DNA from: CAVTWJ01 sp964525605
GTDB lineage: Bacteria > Oederibacteriota > Muellerivitia > Muellerivitales > Muellerivitaceae
Direction of reading: 5' to 3'
DNA length: 31,329 bases
Assembly: GCA_964525605.1 (NCBI GenBank)
Contig: CAZGKT010000043.1
Coordinates: 1 to 31,329, forward strand
The position numbers and the translations under genes were made by a program. Positions 1 through 6,535 of the stretch are shown here, one piece after another. The notes under the pieces were generated by a model. That model was given only the letters and a program-made list of their open reading frames with translations. It did not search any database and was not told where the DNA came from. Each line of letters opens with the position of its first letter. Positions within the stretch are counted from its first letter, which is position 1.

Positions 1-18
1 AGATCAAACCCAAGGGAT

Positions 19-432
19 CTAGGGAAGTCTTTTCGATAGGGATGGGCGAAGGGCTTGTTCCCTTTTTCCAAGAGGGGTGCTTAAAAGGCATTCTCTCAGG
101 CGTTCCACGTCTTCATCTTTGATGGCCTCAAATTGAAGGCCCCCGCCGGTTGCGTTGGACCATACCACTTCGGCGTAAGCGCCGATCGTATGGGAATGAT
201 CGGGCAGGTATATATTCATTCGAAGGTTGCTTCCCACGGGTAAGGTGTGGTCGGCCACCAGGTACATCCCGCCCAGACTTACATCCACGCTATGGCTGAT
301 TCGTTCCTCTTTTTGACGATCAAGGATCGTGGTGTATTCTTTTTTGTTGTTGAGGACCAGGTATTTCACATGCATTTTCAGAGAAACCCGGGGATGAACC
401 CTTTTATCGATGACGATATCGGCTTCCGGCAT
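19..432 (-). CDS. PilZ-domain protein
   Basis: This 137-residue protein is probably a small cyclic-di-GMP receptor or PilZ adaptor. The two parts of the PilZ signature are visible: an arginine-rich KRVHPR segment at residues 10-15, and DVSLGGMYL about 40 residues later, matching the D/NxSxxG motif. PilZ domains with both motifs usually bind c-di-GMP and then act on motility, adhesion or polysaccharide export. No second domain is present, so the output must come through a partner. The ATG is preceded by AAAGGAT at a good distance. The gene lies 13 nt downstream of the DUF2934-like gene on the same strand, suggesting a two-gene operon. The C-terminal tail after about residue 115 is basic and not conserved-looking. 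The family call is secure; the target is unknown. Confidence 0.85.
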   Translation of the reverse strand: MPEADIVIDKRVHPRVSLKMHVKYLVLNNKKEYTTILDRQKEERISHSVDVSLGGMYLVADHTLPVGSNLRMNIYLPDHSHTIGAYAEVVWSNATGGGLQFEAIKDEDVERLRECLLSTPLGKREQALRPSLSKRLP

Positions 433-445
433 GCTGGAAATCCTT

Positions 446-631
446 TCAAAATCCTGACTGGGAGATGTTTTTCTTCACTTCATTTTCAGCCTGCAGCCAA
501 TCGTTGAGTTCATCGCCCTCTATCCCGCCCGTCATTCGCTTTTGGCGAATCTTATCGGCCAAGCGCGCCACTTCGTCCCAGAACCTTTGAAAGGGGGACA
601 TGGTTTTGGTTTCATGTTCTTCCGGGGTCAT
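446..631 (-). CDS. Small DUF2934-like protein
   Basis: This is a 61-residue protein. Its centre reads as an amphipathic helix (WDEVARLADKIRQKR), then a G-rich turn and DELNDWLQAENEV. That resembles the DUF2934 pattern of a helix, a glycine turn and a W-x-x-AE helix, although it is shorter than many members. DUF2934 has no established biochemical role. The chosen ATG has AAAGGGGGAT about 7 nt upstream; an internal ATG at residue 11 is possible. It is the first gene of a likely two-gene minus-strand unit with the PilZ gene. The family assignment rests on pattern memory and is moderate. Confidence 0.6.
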   Translation of the reverse strand: MTPEEHETKTMSPFQRFWDEVARLADKIRQKRMTGGIEGDELNDWLQAENEVKKNISQSGF

Positions 632-1036
632 CTTTTTTATCCCCCTTTTAATGAAGGGTGTCGTATTCGCTCTACGAGATCAATTTATCTTTGGGGAAAT
701 TGGGACATTATGACGGCGCTCAGTTTGTGGAAAGGTTTGCTGAAACGAGAAGGGCAAACGAATGGAAGTGCACAAGAACTGTCTCCCAAAAGGGTCCGTG
801 GCGATAAAAAACGGAAGGCCGAACAAATTTATTGGTTGAGATCCATCGACTCCAATGGGTAATTGGAGTCTCTTTGGGGACCCCTTTCTAAGGGAATATA
901 AACCATAATTTTTTCCAACACCCCGACTGAATCCTGTTAATCGCTGAATTGGTTGCTCTGGATTGGAATAATCCAAAGATTGGTTTAAGCTCATGGCCGA
1001 TGTTTTGTTTTTACCGAAAACGAGTGGGATTCGAAA
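632..1036. other. 405-nt gap between divergent genes, no convincing gene
   Basis: The space between the minus-strand DUF2934-like gene and mnmA holds no ORF with a recognisable product. Short ORFs exist on both strands (for example 711-862 on + and 680-994 on -), but none has a good ribosome binding site or family resemblance. A perfect 9-bp hairpin lies at 848-870. The region must contain the divergent promoters for both flanking units, but I cannot pick out convincing -35/-10 pairs. Confidence 0.5.
848..875 (+). terminator. Hairpin GACTCCAAT/ATTGGAGTC with weak T-run
   Basis: GACTCCAAT (848-856), a 5-nt loop and ATTGGAGTC (862-870) form a perfect 9-bp stem, followed by TCTTT. The geometry suits a weak intrinsic terminator for + strand transcription, but no obvious gene lies upstream on that strand. 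It may instead be an attenuator in the mnmA leader or an orphan structure. Confidence 0.3.
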
Positions 1037-2182
1037 ATGAAAATCGGTGTGGCGATGAGTGGGGGGGTGGATTCCTCCACGGTTCTGGGACTCTTAAAAG
1101 AGCAGGGCCATGACGTGGTGGGCCTGACGCTCAAGATATTGCCTTGTGAAATCACGCCGGGGGAAAACGGGGCGGTGAAAGTCGAACAGGTCGAGCCCAA
1201 GGGTCAACGGTGCTGTTCGGTGGAGGATATTCAGGATGCCCGCAATGTGGCCTTGAAGCTGGGGGCGGCCCATTACGTCAACGAGGGGCTGGATGTGTTT
1301 CGGGCCAAGGTGGTGGATCGGTTTTTGGATGAGTACGAGCAGGGGCTGACGCCCAACCCTTGCGTGGAATGCAACCGTTTCGCGAAACTTCCCCTTCTCC
1401 TCAAGCAAGCCCTGGAACTTGGCTGTGAGAAACTGGCGACCGGCCATTACGCGCGTCTGGACCAGGACCCGGCCACGGGCCGCTGGCGGCTTCGCAAGGC
1501 CTCTGATCCCGATAAAGACCAAAGCTACGTTCTCTATAAATTGAACCAAAAACTCCTTTCCCATCTCTTGTTTCCCCTGGGCGAAATCACCAAGCCGCAG
1601 GTACGCGAAAAGGCACGGGCCTTGGGCCTGAACACCGCCGAAAAACCTGAGAGCATGGAAATTTGTTTCGTGACCCAGAAAAGCTACCGGGATTTCGTGA
1701 AAATTCACCGGCCCCGGGCCTTCGTGCCGGGAAATATCGTGGACATCGAGGGGAATATCCTGGGCCAGCATGAAGGCGTGGCCGGTTACACCATTGGACA
1801 GCGCAAGGGAATGGGTTTATCCGGCGGCCCCTATTTTGTGGTGGAACTCAATCCCGAAACCGCCACGGTGGTGGTGGGCCGGGATGAGGACACGCTGGTG
1901 AAAGAATTCACGGTGGCGGAAATGAATTGGGTGGCCTGGGAGCCGATCACTTCTCCCCGGGAAGTCCTTGCCAAGATTCGCTATCGTTCGGTCGAGCAAC
2001 CGGCGGTTCTCACTCCCGATGGACCGGGACGGGTGAAGGTGGTTCTGAAAGATCCGGCCCGGGCGGTCACGCCGGGCCAATCGACGGTTTTTTATGAAGG
2101 GGACGGCGTTATCGGCGGCGGTATCATCCAAAAACCCCAGGGCCGTTTATCGGTCCATGCGAGCTTGCGGCAAGAAGCTTGA
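1037..2182 (+). CDS. mnmA: tRNA-specific 2-thiouridylase MnmA
   Basis: MnmA uses ATP to adenylate U34 of tRNA-Lys, -Glu and -Gln, then inserts sulfur from a protein persulfide to give 2-thiouridine. The 381-residue protein has the PP-loop SGGVDSS at residues 8-14, the catalytic cysteine in NPC (Cys109) and the second catalytic cysteine in MEICFV (Cys210). GHYAR (136-140), DKDQSYVL (159-166) and the downstream GQRKGMG segment are also typical. Length is normal. A short insertion with an RCCS motif (residues 58-61) precedes the EDIQDAR helix, a variant I recall from several phyla. The ATG follows only a weak purine stretch (GTGGGAT). The sulfur donor may be the cysteine desulfurase encoded at 25536-26729. 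The call is secure. Confidence 0.97.
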   Translation: MKIGVAMSGGVDSSTVLGLLKEQGHDVVGLTLKILPCEITPGENGAVKVEQVEPKGQRCCSVEDIQDARNVALKLGAAHYVNEGLDVFRAKVVDRFLDEYEQGLTPNPCVECNRFAKLPLLLKQALELGCEKLATGHYARLDQDPATGRWRLRKASDPDKDQSYVLYKLNQKLLSHLLFPLGEITKPQVREKARALGLNTAEKPESMEICFVTQKSYRDFVKIHRPRAFVPGNIVDIEGNILGQHEGVAGYTIGQRKGMGLSGGPYFVVELNPETATVVVGRDEDTLVKEFTVAEMNWVAWEPITSPREVLAKIRYRSVEQPAVLTPDGPGRVKVVLKDPARAVTPGQSTVFYEGDGVIGGGIIQKPQGRLSVHASLRQEA

Positions 2183-2217
2183 AGGGTTTTTATTCTTTTC
2201 TTCAAAACGATTGCAGG

Positions 2218-2230
2218 TATAATTTTCCAA
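2218..2230 (+). promoter_or_regulatory. -10 element placing +1 on the ATG (leaderless candidate)
   Basis: A consensus TATAAT lies at 2218-2223. With the hexamer at -12 to -7, the predicted +1 is 2230, the A of the ATG of the next gene. There is no good -35 box at 16-18 nt spacing. The purine stretch GCAGG overlaps the -10 itself and would not be in the transcript. The geometry is identical to that of the HU gene at 12998. Confidence 0.45.
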
Positions 2231-2799
2231 TGACTTTTAAACCTTCACCCCTCAAAACCACCCTTTTCCTGATCTGCACCCTTTGTTTTTCCGGCCTTTT
2301 CGTCCCCGCCCTGGTACCCCAGGCTCAGGCCCTTTTCTGGGAAGACGATAACGGCCAGAATGACCCTAACGAAGTAAAAACCCGGCCCGATCATTTCGAC
2401 CTGTTTGACTGGATCGGGGATTTGAATCAGGACGCTAAGATCAAAGAATACCGTCAAATGGATAACCATGACCGGGGGCCCAGCGTCAATAATGACGCCC
2501 GGTCGCTGGAAATTGTTTCTTCGGGTATCGTGGGCCTGGCTCTGGGGCTCGTCGCCGCCGACCGTTTTACGCCTGAGGGCGACGACCAATACACGGCCAA
2601 CATGTTCATCGGCGGGGCTGTGGGGCTCTGCGCGGGGATTGTCGTCGGTTCCATGATCATGCCCCACGACTATGAGGTGGACCAGAGAACCCAGACCGAA
2701 TATCTTCGCAGCAACCAGGCTTGGCTTTTGGACCCCGCCAGGCTTCAGTTGGCCCAGGCCTTCCACCCCACGCAAACTGCTTTCACCGTTAAATTTTAA
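2230..2799 (+). CDS. Exported glycine-rich membrane-associated protein, unknown function
   Basis: I do not recognise this gene. Taking the ATG at 2230 gives 189 residues with a clear signal peptide: basic start MTFKPSPLK, hydrophobic core TTLFLICTLCFSGLFV, and a probable AxA site near AQA. A TTG at 2179 overlapping mnmA would extend the N-terminus but put 17 unneeded residues before the signal peptide. The central part is acidic and polar (WEDDNGQNDPNEV). Two glycine- and alanine-rich hydrophobic stretches follow (SSGIVGLALGLVAADRF and MFIGGAVGLCAGIVVGSM), separated by a short acidic loop, like a glycine-zipper hairpin in an envelope protein. The C-terminus is polar. It sits between mnmA and an rRNA methyltransferase with no functional link apparent. 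Confidence 0.7.
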   Translation: MTFKPSPLKTTLFLICTLCFSGLFVPALVPQAQALFWEDDNGQNDPNEVKTRPDHFDLFDWIGDLNQDAKIKEYRQMDNHDRGPSVNNDARSLEIVSSGIVGLALGLVAADRFTPEGDDQYTANMFIGGAVGLCAGIVVGSMIMPHDYEVDQRTQTEYLRSNQAWLLDPARLQLAQAFHPTQTAFTVKF

Positions 2800-2851
2800 C
2801 TTTTAATTCCCAGGGAAGCTTGGCGGTCACCCTCCCCTGAAAGAGGCTCTT

Positions 2852-4042
2852 TTGCCCGTTTATATCCGCGTCAAATTAAGGCCGAAAGAAGAGGACCGGC
2901 TTCTGGCCGGCCACCCCTGGGTCTTCGCCAACGAGATCGAAAAAGCAACCAACCTGTCCCAGGGAACCCTGGTGGAGGTCATGACTTCCAAGGGCCAACC
3001 CGTCGGAAGGGGCATCGCCAATCCCTCTTCTAAAATCATCATCCGGCTCCTGACCCGCGATTTTTCCACCGAGGTGGACGAGGCCCTGATCCGCAGGCGC
3101 GTGGAAGAAGCGGTGGCCCTGCGCAGGCCCCTTCTTACCTCCGGCGAAACCGACGGGGCGCGGCTCCTTTTCGGGGAAGGGGACGGCCTGCCGGGCTTGA
3201 TCGTTGATGCCTTCGGCAAAACGGCCGTGCTTTCCTGCTTCAGCGCCGGGCTGAAGCCTTATCTTCCGGTCGTGACCGAAACGCTGGTGAAGCAGGGCTT
3301 TCTTTTCGTATATGAGAAAAGCGTCGGGGAGACCTGCCAGAAAGAGGGAATGCCCGAGTTCCAGGGTTGGCTGACCGAACCGGGCGAGTTTCCGCTGACT
3401 TTTAAAGAAGGTACCGCGACCTTCAAGCTTCGGCCGGACCAGGGACAGAAGACGGGTTTCTATCTGGACTTCCGGGAAGGCCGCCGCCGCTTGAGTTCTC
3501 TTGCCAAGGGAAAAAGAATTTTGGACGCCTTTTGCTACACGGGCGCCGCTTCCATCCAGGCCGCCCTCGGCGGCGCGAGGGAAGTGGTGGGTTTAGAATC
3601 GTCCCAACAGGCCGTGGAAGAAGCCCTGGAAAACGCCCGGGCCAATGGGGTCGAGGGGAAAACCCGTTTCGAGAAAGCCGACAGCTTCAAAGACCTGAGG
3701 GAACTGCGCAAGTCGGGCGAAAATTTTGACGGAATCCTTTTGGATCCGCCCCCCCTTGCCAAGAGCGTGCATGAGATTCCCGAAGGAAGGCAGGCCTTGA
3801 AACGCCTGGTTTCCCTCTCGCTGGGAATCTTGAACCCGAAGGGGTTCCTAATCGTGGCTACCTGTTCCCATCATTTTCCCTGGAATGTTTTGGAAGCCGC
3901 CCTCAACGAATCCATCGCGGAATCAGGCCGATCATTCCGTTTGCAAGAGCGTTTGACCCAGCCTTCGGATCATCCCATCATCCTGTCGGTTCCCGAAACG
4001 GAGTATCTCCGAACAGTGGTTTTGACCGAATCCGCTTTTTAA
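2852..4042 (+). CDS. RlmI-like class I SAM-dependent rRNA methyltransferase
   Basis: This 396-residue protein matches the RlmI/YccW family, which methylates C5 of a cytosine in 23S rRNA. It begins with a PUA-type RNA-binding domain (residues 1-75, including GHPWVFANEIE at 20-30) and ends with a Rossmann methyltransferase. Visible motifs are GQKTGFYLDFREGR (198-211), the SAM-binding DAFCYTGAAS (225-234), DPPPLAKS (298-305) and the probable catalytic-cysteine motif TCSHHF (337-342). The start is TTG with AAGAGG five nt upstream; no nearby ATG gives a better N-terminus. RlmI itself acts on C1962 in E. coli, but paralogues differ, so the exact target base is inferred only. It is followed by a new promoter region at 4043-4085. 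Confidence 0.88.
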   Translation: MPVYIRVKLRPKEEDRLLAGHPWVFANEIEKATNLSQGTLVEVMTSKGQPVGRGIANPSSKIIIRLLTRDFSTEVDEALIRRRVEEAVALRRPLLTSGETDGARLLFGEGDGLPGLIVDAFGKTAVLSCFSAGLKPYLPVVTETLVKQGFLFVYEKSVGETCQKEGMPEFQGWLTEPGEFPLTFKEGTATFKLRPDQGQKTGFYLDFREGRRRLSSLAKGKRILDAFCYTGAASIQAALGGAREVVGLESSQQAVEEALENARANGVEGKTRFEKADSFKDLRELRKSGENFDGILLDPPPLAKSVHEIPEGRQALKRLVSLSLGILNPKGFLIVATCSHHFPWNVLEAALNESIAESGRSFRLQERLTQPSDHPIILSVPETEYLRTVVLTESAF

Positions 4043-4051
4043 GCCATTCGG

Positions 4052-4057
4052 TATAAT
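4052..4057 (+). promoter_or_regulatory. -10 box TATAAT for the polysaccharide genes
   Basis: A consensus TATAAT lies 28 nt upstream of the epimerase ATG and is followed by AAGGAG as ribosome binding site. The only TTGACC upstream (4022-4027) is too far away (24-nt spacer), so the -35 is weak or absent. Its position right after the methyltransferase stop fits the start of a new transcription unit. Confidence 0.4.
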
Positions 4058-4085
4058 GGAACTTCAATAAGGAGCTTTAGGAAAC

Positions 4086-5279
4086 ATGAAGATACTGGTG
4101 ACAGGCGCGGCGGGTTTTATCGGTTCCCACCTGGTGGATCGCCTCTTGCAAGAGGGCCACACGGTCGTGGGAGTGGATAGCTTCGACATTTTTTATTCCC
4201 GCGCCCAGAAAGAAAAAAACCTTTATCAGACCCTTTTGCACCCCCAGTTCCAGTTGGTCGAGGACAACCTGGCGACCATGGCCCTGGTGAAAGTCCTGAA
4301 GGGCACCGAGGCGGTGGTCCACTTGGCGGGTCAGCCGGGCGTCCGTGGTTCCTGGGGAACTTCCTTTCACCGATATGTCACCAACAACCTGCAGGTGACC
4401 CAGAGGCTGTTGGAAGAATCCAAGGGCAACAAGCTCAAGCGTTTCGTGTATGCCTCGTCCTCTTCGGTCTATGGGGACCTGCCCCCCCTGCCCGGGGAGA
4501 CCACGGCCATCCTGAACGAGGAAATGGCCTGCAAGCCCCGCAGCCCCTACGGGGTCACCAAGCTGGCCGCCGAAAATCTTTGCCAGCTTTACCACCAAGA
4601 ATACAAACTTCCCACCGTTTCCCTCCGGTTCTTTTCCGTTTACGGCCCGGGCCAGAGGCCCGACATGGCCTTCAACCGGTTTTGCCACAGCATCCTGCAT
4701 GACGCCGCCATGAGCATTTACGGCGACGGGAAACAGGTCAGGGATTTCACCTATGTGGACGACGTGGTGGAGATCATCACGTTGTCTCTGACCAACCCAG
4801 AGGCCGTGGGACAAATCATCAATGTAGGCGGGGGTTCCCCGGCTACCCTGATGGAGGCGGTGACGATCCTGGAAGAAATCAGCGGAAAGATTTGCCCCAA
4901 GACCTATTTGGAACGCCAGAAGGGCGATGTGTTTTCCACCCGGGCGGATACCGCCAAACTGGAAAGAATATTCGGCGTCAAACCGAGGATTCCCCTGCGG
5001 GAAGGCCTGGCCCGGGAATGGGAATGGCTCAAGAAGTTCGTGGAAGCCGAGGACGAGGAGCAGGCCATCAAGGCCCAGATCCAGCCCATCACGGGCGTGG
5101 ACCACGCGGCCATCGAGGCCGCCAAGGTGGATGAGAAGCAGGCGAAGAAAGCGGCCCGCAAAGAAAAGTCCGCGAAGAAAAAGGGAGCGGCCGCTCCCTC
5201 GACTGCTCAGACGGAGCTCGCCGTACCCGAAAATCCAACGGCCCCCGAAGAACCTCCTGCCTCGACCGATGCGCCCTAG
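4086..5279 (+). CDS. NAD-dependent sugar-nucleotide epimerase (extended SDR) with disordered tail
   Basis: This is an extended short-chain dehydrogenase that resembles UDP-glucuronate or UDP-glucose 4-epimerases. Residues 7-13 (GAAGFIG) form the NAD-binding glycine motif. HLAGQPGVR (79-87), ASSSSVYG (123-130) and Tyr155-x3-Lys159 (PYGVTKLAAE) supply the catalytic triad. RFFSVYGPGQRPDMA (181-195) and DFTYVDDVV (220-228) are typical of the substrate domain. The enzyme core ends near residue 320. A tail of about 77 residues follows, acidic first, then Lys/Ala-rich (around KQAKKAARKEKSAKKKG) and finally Pro/Glu/Thr-rich. It looks disordered and is absent from usual members. The gene is the first of a block with GT4, ligase-like and DUF2723 genes and probably provides the activated sugar. 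Which sugar is not decidable from sequence. Confidence 0.88.
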   Translation: MKILVTGAAGFIGSHLVDRLLQEGHTVVGVDSFDIFYSRAQKEKNLYQTLLHPQFQLVEDNLATMALVKVLKGTEAVVHLAGQPGVRGSWGTSFHRYVTNNLQVTQRLLEESKGNKLKRFVYASSSSVYGDLPPLPGETTAILNEEMACKPRSPYGVTKLAAENLCQLYHQEYKLPTVSLRFFSVYGPGQRPDMAFNRFCHSILHDAAMSIYGDGKQVRDFTYVDDVVEIITLSLTNPEAVGQIINVGGGSPATLMEAVTILEEISGKICPKTYLERQKGDVFSTRADTAKLERIFGVKPRIPLREGLAREWEWLKKFVEAEDEEQAIKAQIQPITGVDHAAIEAAKVDEKQAKKAARKEKSAKKKGAAAPSTAQTELAVPENPTAPEEPPASTDAP

Positions 5280-5291
5280 AAGACACCGCCT

Positions 5292-6458
5292 GTGACCCGC
5301 CGGCTCAAGATCGCCCATGTCATCACCCGCCTGGACCTGGGCGGCGCCCAACAGAACACCCTTTACTGCTGCGCCCATCATGACCGCAAAAAATACGATG
5401 TGCTGCTTTTAACGGGCGTGGGCGGGTTTCTCGACAAGGAAGCCCGAAAACTCACCCGGGTCAAAACCTATTTTCTCACCGAACTCAAACACCCTGTGGC
5501 CCCCTCCTGGGACTGGAAGGCCTACGGCGCCCTTCGCCGGATATTGAAGGATGAAAGAGTGGATCTAGTACACACACACAGTTCCAAGGCGGGCATCCTG
5601 GGTCGATACGCGGCGCGTTCCGCCGGGGTTCCCCACGTGGTCCATACCGTTCATGGCTGGGGGTTCCATCCCCGCCAGGCCGCTCCGGTCCGAAACCTTT
5701 ACCAGTTTCTTGAAAGAAAAGCGGCCCGGCTGACCGATCGGATTATTACCGTCAGCGACGAGAACCGGCGTACCGGGTTGGAAGCGGGAATCGGAAACGA
5801 AAGCCAATACCGGGTCATCCACAGCGGGATCGATCCACAACTTTATCGGCTCAGCCCACCCGCGGTTTTGCAAGCCCGAAAAGAATTCGGAACATTAGAC
5901 CGCCCCCGGATACTGGTGCTTTCCAACTTTAAGAACCAAAAATCCCCATTGGATGTGGTGCTCGTGGGAGAAGCCTTGAAGCCGCTTTGCCCGGACTTTT
6001 TACTTCTTTGGGCAGGCGATGGACCCCTGGGAGAGAAGATCGAAAAGGAAATAGCGAAGAGAGGGCTGAAAGATAATTTCAGGCTTTTGGGATGGCGGGA
6101 AGACATTGGAAAGTTATTGGCCGCCACCGATGTTCTATTATTGACTTCGCTTTACGAAGGCCTGCCCCGGGTTGTGCTGCAAGCCATGGCGGCGGGAAAA
6201 CCGGTCGTGGCCACGGCGGTGTCGGGAACCCCTGAAGCCGTGCGGGATGGAGTATCGGGGTTTTTGCATCCGCCCCATGAGGTTTTAGGGATGGCCCAGA
6301 GCCTGGCGCGGATCCTGAAGGATAAAACCTTGGCCAAGAAATTGGGGGTGGCGGGGCGCAAAGGATTGAAGGGAAGTTTCCTGATTGCGGAAATGCTTGC
6401 CCAAATCGAAGATCTCTATACGGAAGTAGTAGATGAGAAAAACCCGAAAGAGGGATGA
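5292..6458 (+). CDS. GT4-family glycosyltransferase
   Basis: This is a retaining GT-B glycosyltransferase of 388 residues, transferring a sugar from a nucleotide donor to a growing glycan on the cytoplasmic side. The N-terminal acceptor domain shows LDLGGAQQNTL (14-24), HTHSSKAGILGR (94-105) and HTVHGWGFH (118-126). The donor domain shows AGDGPLGEKI (241-250), LLGWREDI (265-272) and LYEGLPRVVLQAMAAG (287-302). The last carries Glu289, but the second Glu of the classical E-x7-E pair is Gln297, a variant I recall in other GT4 members. The start is GTG, 12 nt after the epimerase stop, so the two genes are probably cotranscribed. Donor and acceptor cannot be read from the sequence. Confidence 0.9.
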   Translation: MTRRLKIAHVITRLDLGGAQQNTLYCCAHHDRKKYDVLLLTGVGGFLDKEARKLTRVKTYFLTELKHPVAPSWDWKAYGALRRILKDERVDLVHTHSSKAGILGRYAARSAGVPHVVHTVHGWGFHPRQAAPVRNLYQFLERKAARLTDRIITVSDENRRTGLEAGIGNESQYRVIHSGIDPQLYRLSPPAVLQARKEFGTLDRPRILVLSNFKNQKSPLDVVLVGEALKPLCPDFLLLWAGDGPLGEKIEKEIAKRGLKDNFRLLGWREDIGKLLAATDVLLLTSLYEGLPRVVLQAMAAGKPVVATAVSGTPEAVRDGVSGFLHPPHEVLGMAQSLARILKDKTLAKKLGVAGRKGLKGSFLIAEMLAQIEDLYTEVVDEKNPKEG

Positions 6459-6535
6459 GCCCTTTCCTAGGTGGACTCCCCCGCTGAAAGAAGTAGAATG
6501 GCTTTAAATCAGCCGAAATAAGGCCAGAATTTTCC

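Noticed and set aside
289..297. Possible CRISPR or phage features across the window
   Set aside because: No regularly spaced direct repeats, integrase, transposase or phage structural genes seen; all long + strand ORFs are housekeeping or envelope genes.
542..862. 106-residue + strand ORF, and 680-994 minus ORF, in the gap before mnmA
   Set aside because: No ribosome binding site, no family resemblance, and the + ORF overlaps the DUF2934-like gene.
4077..5381. 434-residue minus-strand ORF
   Set aside because: Antisense shadow of the epimerase gene; Gly/Arg-rich translation typical of reverse-frame artefacts.
5292..6458. EX7Q instead of EX7E in the GT4 enzyme as a sign of inactivation
   Set aside because: The Gln variant is known to me from other apparently active GT4 proteins, so it is not evidence of loss.
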